In this document: positions 53,371 to 61,123 of the stretch, one piece after another
How the letters are laid out: every line of letters begins with the position of its first letter
How positions within the stretch are numbered: position 1 is the first letter of the stretch
Translations under genes and position numbers: made by a program
The notes under the pieces: model-generated
Database searches by the model: none
The model's input: only the letters and a program-made list of their open reading frames with translations
Told to the model about the DNA's origin: nothing
DNA from: Acetobacterium woodii DSM 1030
Lineage (GTDB): Bacteria > Bacillota > Clostridia > Eubacteriales > Eubacteriaceae
Direction: 5' to 3'
DNA: 64,000 bases
Assembly (NCBI RefSeq): GCF_000247605.1
Contig: NC_016894.1
Coordinates: 2,097,732 to 2,161,731, forward strand

Positions 53371-53410
53371 TGGTATAATACTCCTAGAAAGGTCTTACCA
53401 TTTAGTAAGA
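53371..53410 (+). promoter_or_regulatory. Promoter and inverted repeat before the DsbA-like gene
   Basis: TG-G-TATAAT (53371-53379) is an extended -10 element. TCTTAC 53393-53398 and GTAAGA 53405-53410 are inverted around six bases and could be an operator overlapping the transcript start. Confidence 0.45.
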
Positions 53411-53425
53411 ATGACGAGGTAAAAA

Positions 53426-54061
53426 ATGATGAAAATAGAAATTTGGTCAGATTATGTTTGCCCTTTTTGTTATATTGGCAAACGAAAACTTGCCTTAGCG
53501 CTTGAAAAAACAAGCATGAAAGAAAACGTTGAAATAATCTTTCATTCATTTGAGTTAGATCCCAACGCCAAGAAAAGTTATGCTGAAAATATGAATCAAT
53601 TAATCGCAAAAAAATATGGCATGAGCATGGAACAAGCAGTAGCCGCCAATAATAATATTATCAACGTTGCCAAAGAAGTCGGTCTGGTTTTTAATTTTGC
53701 CAATTTAAAACCGACCAATACCTTTGATGCCCATCGCTTGTCACATTATGCCAAAGAACAAGGCCAGTTGCAAGCCTACACTGAAGCCGTGATGAAAAGC
53801 TATTTTACGGATTCATTAAATATTTCTGATTTTTCGGTATTAACGTCAATTGCGGTCGCAGTGGGATTAGATCAAGCCAAAACGCTTGGCATTTTAGAAT
53901 CATCCGCTTTTGCCGATGCGGTTCGACAAGATGAAGCGAATGCCCATTCACGCCAGATAAATGGGGTACCTTATTTCTTATTTAACGATCAGGAATCAAT
54001 CAACGGTGCCCAAGCGGTGGAGACCTTTATCGCCGTGATTGAAGGGTTAAAAAAGGCTTAA
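53426..54061 (+). CDS. DsbA-family (FrnE-like) oxidoreductase
   Basis: A 211-aa thioredoxin-fold protein. IWSDYVCPFCYIGKRKL holds the CxxC site at Cys12/Cys15. The helical insertion and the cis-Pro segment GVPYFLFNDQ near 179-188 match the FrnE/polyketide-type cytoplasmic DsbA branch. No signal peptide, so it acts in the cytoplasm, probably in redox or stress protection. ATG 53426 and 53429 are adjacent; GACGAGG serves either. Confidence 0.84.
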   Translation: MMKIEIWSDYVCPFCYIGKRKLALALEKTSMKENVEIIFHSFELDPNAKKSYAENMNQLIAKKYGMSMEQAVAANNNIINVAKEVGLVFNFANLKPTNTFDAHRLSHYAKEQGQLQAYTEAVMKSYFTDSLNISDFSVLTSIAVAVGLDQAKTLGILESSAFADAVRQDEANAHSRQINGVPYFLFNDQESINGAQAVETFIAVIEGLKKA

Positions 54062-54201
54062 AAAAGCTGGGGAAGGGTCGTAAGTCCCCCAGAATAAATA
54101 ATTGATAATCATGCCGTGAAATCGGAGTGACGCCATATTTAGCAAAAATGACAGGATCATCTGGCTGGTTTACAGCCTGATAATAAATTTACAGGAGGTT
54201 T

Positions 54202-55146
54202 ATGATGGCATTTGAAGAAATAAGTTTCAAATCATTTAATGAAAAGGATATAATCCAGGCGTGGATCTACAAACCGATTCGCAAGCCCCGGGGAATTGTT
54301 CAAATTGTCCACGGTTTTGGGGAGCATTCACGACGTTATCTGCACATGATACTCAAACTAAATGAGGCCGGATTTGTGGTTGCCGCTGATGATCATGTGG
54401 GTCATGGTAAAACTGCCGCCGAATCGGGAAACTGGAGCGACTGGGGTAACAAAGGTTATCTGACCATGGCTGAAGATGAACACACACTCCGCCAAATGGT
54501 TCAGCAAGAATATCCCGATTTGCCTTATTTTATGTATGGTCACAGCATGGGTTCAATGATTGCCCGATCCTATGCTGCTACCTACGGCGAAGGCATGGAT
54601 GGCTTATTGATTTGTGGAACTTCATCGTTTTTTCCAAAAACCAAGGAGCTGGCAACGGCACTAAAAAAACGCATTGATGAGGGCCAGGGCGAAGAAGTCG
54701 ATCCCAGCTATATCGGTGCCCTTTTGGGCTGGATGACAGATCGTATCGTGAATCCGCTGACTCCGAATGACTGGATCTCTGGTGATCCCGACGTAGTTGC
54801 CGATCATGCTAGCGATCCTTTTAACAATTTCACAAGTCCGCCGAATATCCGCTCAACCTATGATTTTATTATGATGATCGAAACCATTATTGGAATACCG
54901 TGGGCCGAAAAAGTACCGGTCACGATTCCGGTTTATAATATTGCCGGTGATCAGGACCCGGTCGGACTTTATGGCGAAGGTGTCTATGCGGTTTCAAACT
55001 GGCTGGCAGAAACTGGAAAGCAAGTCAAAACTAAACTTTATTCGGGATATCGTCACGAAATCCACAATTATCGGGATATCCGCGACGAAGTCGAAGACGG
55101 CATGATCGACTTTATTAATGAGGTCATCGCTCAAAAGAAAAGCTGA
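54202..55146 (+). CDS. Alpha/beta hydrolase (monoacylglycerol lipase/lysophospholipase-like)
   Basis: A 314-aa serine hydrolase of the Hydrolase_4 family. The oxyanion region is VHGFGEHSRRY (about 35-46), then DDHVGHGKT, the nucleophile elbow GHSMGSM with Ser near 115, Asp in AGDQDPVG near 252 and His in YRHEIHN near 281. AGGAGG supports ATG 54202 (or 54205). It probably cleaves lipid esters in the cytoplasm. A strong terminator follows. Confidence 0.82.
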   Translation: MMAFEEISFKSFNEKDIIQAWIYKPIRKPRGIVQIVHGFGEHSRRYLHMILKLNEAGFVVAADDHVGHGKTAAESGNWSDWGNKGYLTMAEDEHTLRQMVQQEYPDLPYFMYGHSMGSMIARSYAATYGEGMDGLLICGTSSFFPKTKELATALKKRIDEGQGEEVDPSYIGALLGWMTDRIVNPLTPNDWISGDPDVVADHASDPFNNFTSPPNIRSTYDFIMMIETIIGIPWAEKVPVTIPVYNIAGDQDPVGLYGEGVYAVSNWLAETGKQVKTKLYSGYRHEIHNYRDIRDEVEDGMIDFINEVIAQKKS

Positions 55147-55178
55147 TGCTACTTACTGACAGTGGCAACTGATTAAAA

Positions 55179-55207
55179 AAAAGCGGCCATTATGACCGCT
55201 TTTTTTA
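55179..55207 (+). terminator. Rho-independent terminator
   Basis: AAAGCGG and CCGCTTT flank a short imperfect loop region, followed by T; ends the hydrolase gene. Confidence 0.85.
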
Positions 55208-55481
55208 TGCTTGTTTCCTGATTATTGATTTTTGAATCTCACAATTGGTTTAAAAAACACGTGTTTGCGGGCATAAAAAAAGCCCGCGGTAATGGCGCCC
55301 CGCTCGGACTGATTAAAACGATCTTTAGATCAACACCGATCTGCAATGTATCTTCTGCTCATCTTTATCATAACATGTAACCGCAAAAATGACAAGACTG
55401 TTAAGTCGAGGCTTCTTATGGTAAACTACCCTTTGAAGTTACGACAGCTGCTTTATCGATTTTTTAAAAAGGGGATACTCA
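55208..55481. other. Intergenic region with a second GC-rich hairpin
   Basis: GCGGGC at 55267-55272 pairs with GCCCGC 55281-55286 across an A-rich loop. The A run in the loop also gives a T tract on the minus strand, but no minus-strand gene ends here. The rest is AT-rich upstream sequence of the HelD-like gene. Confidence 0.35.
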
Positions 55482-57635
55482 ATGAACAAAAATAACACCG
55501 ATTGGTCTATTGAAGAAGCAAGATTAACAGAAACCATTGCCGAGGCGACGCTTCAGCTCGATGAGGCACTCAATGCCAATGAAAAAAACCGGGCGATGAT
55601 TCTGGAGACCAAAAAAGAAATCCGTGAAAACACGTCTCACTCCATGGGTAATCTCTGGGGCTCTGATGGCTTTGAAGCACTGGTTGAATTGAGTCAATCG
55701 ATGAATCCGGTGCACGAACGCATGGCAATTTATGAATTTACCGAAGCCCAAATCTCAAAGCTGCGGGGAATTCTTGATATCCCCTATTTTGCGCGCATTG
55801 ATTTTTGCTTCAACGAGGGTGATCATATCGAACAAATTTACATTGGCCGTCATTCGCTTAAAAAGGGAAACACTTATAAGTTACTGATCCATGACTGGCG
55901 TTCGCCTGTTGCCAGCGTGTTCTACCGTTTTGCGCCCGGCGATGCCTGGTATGATGCTCCGGTTGGCCGAATTGAGGGCAAGCTTTTAATAAAACGACAA
56001 TTTGAAATCAAGAATGGTCATCTGGATTATTTTTTTGATGCCGATCTGCAGGTGTTCGATGATTTATTGCGCAAACTTTTATCAAAAAATACCTCGCTTA
56101 AAATGAAAACAATCGTCGAATCGATTCAACGGGATCAGGACCTCGTCATCCGGGATATCGAAAATGACCTTTTGATTGTCCAGGGGGTAGCGGGGAGCGG
56201 TAAAACTTCCATTGCGTTACACCGGGCGGCCTATCTGATGTATCAAGATTTGTCAGACAATTTGCTGGGCCGCGAAATTTTAATTCTTTCGCCACATAAA
56301 CTTTTTGAGGAATACATTTCCAATGTGATTCCCGAGCTGAGCGACGACAATGTCCGAACTGTCATCTTTGATGAAATTCTCAAAGATTTGATCGAACGGA
56401 AATTTGAAACCAGAAACATTTTTCTGGAAAGAGTTTTATTAAATAATCCCCAGAGCCAACTAAAAATGGAAAGTATGGCCTTTAAAGGTTCGGCAGATTT
56501 CATCAAAATCATTGATCGTTTCATTGATGAGATCCCTGAGCGCTTCATGAAGATCCGCGACATCACGTTTAAAGGAGAAACGATTTTGACCCGCACCGAA
56601 ATAATCAATCGCCTCCAAATCAATCCAGATACACCACTAAAAACGAAACTGGGTTATCTGCAAGAAGCGATTAGTGAAGCAGTTTACGGCAAATGGCGGG
56701 TGCCGATCAAAAAATCGCTCCGTCAAGAAATGATGCGATTCGCCGAAATCGATACCTTCATGCTTTATCAGCAACTTTTTGAGAATAAGGGTTATTTTTT
56801 AAAAATTTCCACCGGTATCGAGTTACCTGGCAACATTGATAAAATACTGACGCTTACCAAAAGAAATTTGAGCCACCAGACATTGAACTATGATGATGCC
56901 GTTGCTATGGGATATTTAAGCCTGCGCTTATTTGGGGCCAGGGAATATACAACCATCAAACAGGTCATCATTGATGAAGGCCAGGATTATTATCCGCTCC
57001 ACTATGAAATCCTTAAGCGGATGTTTTTAAAATCGAAATTTACCATTCTTGGGGATATCAACCAGACCCTTCAAAAAAATGAAGATCTCAGCTTTTATGA
57101 ACAGATTACGAAGCGCTTGAACCGTAAAAAAAATGCCCTTGTCACGATGAACAAAAGTTATCGCTGTACCAGTGAGATTTTGCATTTTAGTAAAAATTTC
57201 ATTGATGATTCAATCGCGGTAGAGAACTATAATCGCCATGGGGAAGAGCCGGTGATGTTATCGGCCCCTAATCTCAATTGCCTGGTTGACATACTTTGTA
57301 AAGAAATCAACCAGTGTTTAAAAGCCGGATATCAATCGATTGGACTGATTCTAAAAACTCAGAAAAATACCAAGGTGATTTTTGATGCCTTAAAGCTAAA
57401 AATGCCCGTTAATCTGATTCGCCATGATACGATGGTGGCGATTGAAGGGGTTTCGATCATGCCCGTCTATCTGTCTAAAGGCCTGGAGTTTGATGCCGTA
57501 TTTATCTGCGATGCCAGTCAGGTTAATTATAGCACTGTGGCTGACCAGCGGCTTCTTTACATCAGCTGCACCCGGGCTCTGCATCGCCTGTTACTACTAT
57601 GCGAAGGCGAGCCAACTTCGTTGCTTAAAATTTAG
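55482..57635 (+). CDS. HelD/HelR-type RNA polymerase recycling ATPase (UvrD-like)
   Basis: A 717-aa SF1-type ATPase of the HelD group. An N-terminal coiled-coil arm (about 8-50) enters the RNA polymerase secondary channel in studied homologues. LLIHDWRSPVASVFYRF (about 133-150) is typical, Walker A GVAGSGKTS near 236-244, DEGQD box near 500, and motif VI ISCTRALHRLLLL near the end. HelD removes stalled RNA polymerase from DNA using ATP. AAAAGGGG supports ATG 55482. Some HelR relatives give rifamycin tolerance; no evidence here. Confidence 0.85.
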   Translation: MNKNNTDWSIEEARLTETIAEATLQLDEALNANEKNRAMILETKKEIRENTSHSMGNLWGSDGFEALVELSQSMNPVHERMAIYEFTEAQISKLRGILDIPYFARIDFCFNEGDHIEQIYIGRHSLKKGNTYKLLIHDWRSPVASVFYRFAPGDAWYDAPVGRIEGKLLIKRQFEIKNGHLDYFFDADLQVFDDLLRKLLSKNTSLKMKTIVESIQRDQDLVIRDIENDLLIVQGVAGSGKTSIALHRAAYLMYQDLSDNLLGREILILSPHKLFEEYISNVIPELSDDNVRTVIFDEILKDLIERKFETRNIFLERVLLNNPQSQLKMESMAFKGSADFIKIIDRFIDEIPERFMKIRDITFKGETILTRTEIINRLQINPDTPLKTKLGYLQEAISEAVYGKWRVPIKKSLRQEMMRFAEIDTFMLYQQLFENKGYFLKISTGIELPGNIDKILTLTKRNLSHQTLNYDDAVAMGYLSLRLFGAREYTTIKQVIIDEGQDYYPLHYEILKRMFLKSKFTILGDINQTLQKNEDLSFYEQITKRLNRKKNALVTMNKSYRCTSEILHFSKNFIDDSIAVENYNRHGEEPVMLSAPNLNCLVDILCKEINQCLKAGYQSIGLILKTQKNTKVIFDALKLKMPVNLIRHDTMVAIEGVSIMPVYLSKGLEFDAVFICDASQVNYSTVADQRLLYISCTRALHRLLLLCEGEPTSLLKI

Positions 57636-57730
57636 GATTCAAACCAACATCGCCCCTTAATTGGATAACACCCTGGGCGTGCTGGAAATTATATACAATA
57701 TTTTTACCAAAGAACCTGCTTAATAAATCA

Positions 57731-57776
57731 AAAAGCCTTCTAAGTGGCATTCATTGACGTCACTTGGAAGGCTTTA
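57731..57776. terminator. Terminator hairpin between convergent genes
   Basis: AAAGCCTTC and a partly paired AAGTG segment pair with CACTT-GGAAGGCTTT; T-rich tail on the plus strand. Confidence 0.65.
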
Positions 57777-57834
57777 TATTTTAACTACAGATGAAAAGAC
57801 TTAGCTGTAATTTATCAAGATGGGTAATGCTTCC

Positions 57835-60558
57835 TTAGGAGTAAAGCGGGGCCCGGCGACCAACTAGCAGACCGACCACTTGGCCATTGTTTTTAATGGG
57901 AGCCACGTCAAATATAACCGCTTCATTGGTAACTTTACTAATGGTTTCTTCAGAAATGGCTGATTCACCTTTAAAGCCAGCTTCATACCAGTATTCGCCC
58001 CAAGCATCAAATTCGCCATTATCTTTGACATACTTGGCGTGTCCGGCCAGACTCATAACGGCAATATCCTGATATCCCATCTGGGATACTTCACCGGCAA
58101 TCGTGTTCACCTGGGTTTGCCAGTCCATCGTAACAACGGGAGATCGTTGGGCCATTTCACGAAGTAAAATAGCCGCTTCATTGGTATCTTCTTGATGGAT
58201 TTGTTGTTGCTTTTTTTGTTTGAAGGCACTGATCATTTGTTTAAGCATTTCCGCCTGGACGGAAAGCTCCTCTGCGGATGCCGCACTTTCTTCGGCAGTG
58301 GCTGAGTTGGTTTGAACAACAATGGAGACCTGCTCGATGCCTTTCGTTATTTGAGCAATCTCAGTGGCCTGATCATTAGAAGCTCGGGCAATGTTACCAA
58401 CTAACCCGGAGACTTTTTCAATCTGATTCAGAATTTCAGACAAGCTTTCAGCCGTTTCATCGGCAATCTTAGTGCCTACCGCAACCTTACTAATTGATCC
58501 TTCAATGAGGCTTGTGGTTTGTTTAGCTGCTTCGGCACTGCGAGCGGCCAGGGTTCTTACTTCTTCAGCGACAACAGCAAAACCTTTGCCATGTTGGCCG
58601 GCCCGGGCTGCTTCGACGGCGGCATTTAAAGCTAGAATGTTGGTCTGGAAAGCAATGTCATCAATCACCTTAATAATCTTAGAAATATTTTGCGAAGATT
58701 CGTCGATTTCAACCATGGCCGAAACCATTTTTAACATTTGTGAATTACCCACTTCGGCATTGCTCCGCACCTCCAAGGCGCGCTGGTTAGCTTCATTGGC
58801 ATTTTTAGCGTTGCGTTTAGTTTCGGCAGCCACCTCTTCAATCGAAGCGGTCAGTTCCTGGATCGAACTGGCCTGTTCTGTGGTTCCCTGAGCTAATGCC
58901 TGTCCGCCATCAGAGATTTGAACAGCACCAGCATTAACTTGTTCAGCGGCGTCGCCAATTTCTTTCATTACTCCGCTCAAATTGGCGGTTATATTATTAA
59001 TAACCAACTTGGCCGCGTTAAAATCGCCATGATAATAAGCCTTGATTTCCTGAGTGAGATCACCCTCGCCAATGAGTTTGAGCAAAGAGGTAATATCAGT
59101 GACATAATTTTTCAGAAAGTTGATTGTCCGGTTCATAGTTTCTTTAATTTTGCCATGTTGTCCTTTAAAATCACCTTCCATGATAAAGGACAAATTTCCT
59201 TTTGACAGTTCATCCAGGGCTGCGGAAGTAGCTAGAATTGGCTCGATAACCGCATTCAGGGTCTGGTTAAAACCAGAAATAACTTTGGCATATTCACCCT
59301 GGAACTTAGTCGGGTCGCCGCGGTGATCGAGATCACCTTCAACAGCCAGTTGTGTCATTTCATCAGCTTCTCGAACCAGCGCATGGATATTTTCAATCAT
59401 TTGAATCAAACTTGGAACAAACTCATCGGTTTCACTCCGTTTTCCACTTGTTATCAGTTCATCGTAGTCACTCATCACACCATTTGAAACATTATTAACA
59501 ATGGCATGAATATAATTGAGTTTCTTTTGAATTTCATTAACTGATTTTGCCAGATCACCGTAGATGCCTAAATAACTGCCTTCGACCTTGGTTGAAAAAT
59601 CGTTGATGAAAAGTCGATGGAGGACTTCTCCAGTTTCGGTTAAAGCACCCAGACCGTCTATGCAGGCATTGAGATTACTTTTAAGATTATTGAAATCACC
59701 TTTATATTCAGTTGTAATTTTAGGTGGGATTACCCCGTTGCCAATACGTTCAATGGCTTTGTTGGCAACTTTCAGGGGTTTAACAAAGGTATTGATAACA
59801 TTATTTAAAGAAATGACCATATCTTTGTAAGAACCGGTGTATTCGTTGGTATTGACACGATAGTTAAGCTGACCTTCTAGTGCGGCATTACCAAATTTTA
59901 CGATGGCATCGTGAATTCGATTCATTTCTTTCAAAACGGAAGTCATTGAAGCGGCCAGCAGATCATCTTCGCCACGAAGAACAATAGCTACTTTAAAATC
60001 ACCCTGTGCCATCTGCTGAGCGGCCTCCGCCATAGCTTTGTTGTTTTGTATCATGGTTTCAAAAGACCCCATTAAGTCACCAATTTCGTCATCGCTGGTC
60101 ATTTCAACGTTAACATCTACTTTTCCTGCCGCTACTTGATCAGCCACGTCTTTTAATCTGATAATTGGCTTGGAAAACTTTTGTGCCATCACATAAGCTA
60201 AACCAATACCAATCAAGACAATAAAAATTGAGCTTAACAGGATCTGATTACGCAGATTGGTAATCTGAATCAGCACGTCATCCGGCGTAATGGCGGCATG
60301 AGCCGTAGTGGCTGCCATTGCAACAGCATTGGCTTGGTTTGTTAACGCTGTCGCACCCAAATTGATGGCAATAATTGCTAATGCCAACACTGCCAGGGCA
60401 ATCAAAATCACAGTAAACACCAGTAGTTTGGTAGCTATACCGTTTCTTCGAAATGATCGGCGCGGTGGAATACCTTCACGTTTCACATCAGTTTCAGGTA
60501 TCGGTGTTTCACACGTTTTTTCAAACAGCACCGATGTTGGTTCTTGAGTTTTGTTCAT
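57835..60558 (-). CDS. Methyl-accepting chemotaxis protein with multiple HAMP units and a C-terminal sensor-like extension
   Basis: A 907-aa chemoreceptor. A cytoplasmic N-terminus (1-42) is followed by two membrane helices (about 43-68 and 108-128) with only a short external loop, so there is no periplasmic sensor. Several HAMP-like repeats (about 130-560) precede the methyl-accepting signalling domain. Its hairpin tip reads [37 protein letters not shown] near 660-695. After it comes an unusual C-terminal extension (about 800-907: [45 protein letters not shown]) resembling a Cache/PAS-type sensor fold. GAAAGGGG supports ATG 60558. Confidence 0.85.
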   Translation of the reverse strand: MNKTQEPTSVLFEKTCETPIPETDVKREGIPPRRSFRRNGIATKLLVFTVILIALAVLALAIIAINLGATALTNQANAVAMAATTAHAAITPDDVLIQITNLRNQILLSSIFIVLIGIGLAYVMAQKFSKPIIRLKDVADQVAAGKVDVNVEMTSDDEIGDLMGSFETMIQNNKAMAEAAQQMAQGDFKVAIVLRGEDDLLAASMTSVLKEMNRIHDAIVKFGNAALEGQLNYRVNTNEYTGSYKDMVISLNNVINTFVKPLKVANKAIERIGNGVIPPKITTEYKGDFNNLKSNLNACIDGLGALTETGEVLHRLFINDFSTKVEGSYLGIYGDLAKSVNEIQKKLNYIHAIVNNVSNGVMSDYDELITSGKRSETDEFVPSLIQMIENIHALVREADEMTQLAVEGDLDHRGDPTKFQGEYAKVISGFNQTLNAVIEPILATSAALDELSKGNLSFIMEGDFKGQHGKIKETMNRTINFLKNYVTDITSLLKLIGEGDLTQEIKAYYHGDFNAAKLVINNITANLSGVMKEIGDAAEQVNAGAVQISDGGQALAQGTTEQASSIQELTASIEEVAAETKRNAKNANEANQRALEVRSNAEVGNSQMLKMVSAMVEIDESSQNISKIIKVIDDIAFQTNILALNAAVEAARAGQHGKGFAVVAEEVRTLAARSAEAAKQTTSLIEGSISKVAVGTKIADETAESLSEILNQIEKVSGLVGNIARASNDQATEIAQITKGIEQVSIVVQTNSATAEESAASAEELSVQAEMLKQMISAFKQKKQQQIHQEDTNEAAILLREMAQRSPVVTMDWQTQVNTIAGEVSQMGYQDIAVMSLAGHAKYVKDNGEFDAWGEYWYEAGFKGESAISEETISKVTNEAVIFDVAPIKNNGQVVGLLVGRRAPLYS

Positions 60559-61123
60559 AATAAACCCCTTTCAAATATAATTTTTCGTTTCCCCAGACCG
60601 AAAAATGAATATACATTTGTTAAAAATTATACATTCGTCTTTATTATATCTCTTTCTACTGTAAATATCTATAGTTTTACAACTATATTTTATAGATTAA
60701 TAACCAAATTTTACTATAGTAACTTCATCTTAAATCATTTCTAAATGATAGCTCGGGTTACCGATTAACATTACCTTTCGAAATAAATACCACTAAATAA
60801 TCCGGTTTTAAAATTAATTTTAAAGCGCTTTCCACAAAATTAACTGCACTGATTGGCGTGTTTCGTTAATCAATACCAAATTGGCAACTGGTTTAATAGT
60901 GGCTGCAAACAATTTTCTTTGTTCCAACACTTTTTAACGGTCGGCTTAAGCGCCGATCTTTTTTAGCTTTTGTAGTTCCAATGGAGCCAGAATTTTTGAT
61001 ATGACTTTAGCGGCAAATTTCATCTCCACGATCAGCACTATTACCTATGTTTTCCTGACAAATATAAAAAAAATGATATAATTTTATTATTATCATTTTA
61101 ACCCATTACTATAGAGGTGATTT
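60559..61123. other. 565-bp divergent intergenic region
   Basis: Very AT-rich control region for the chemoreceptor and the GGDEF-EAL gene. A minus-strand TATAAT at 60643-60648 could serve the chemoreceptor. The only other clear element is an orphan plus-strand terminator at 60939-60965. Confidence 0.5.
60939..60965 (+). terminator. Orphan rho-independent terminator
   Basis: GGTCGGC 60939-60945 pairs with GCCGATC 60952-60958 (one G-U pair), followed by six T. No plus-strand gene lies upstream within 3 kb, so it may end an unannotated small RNA. Confidence 0.6.

Noticed and set aside
55267-55286. GC-rich hairpin as a minus-strand terminator
   Set aside because: No minus-strand gene lies upstream of it; left as a plain hairpin.
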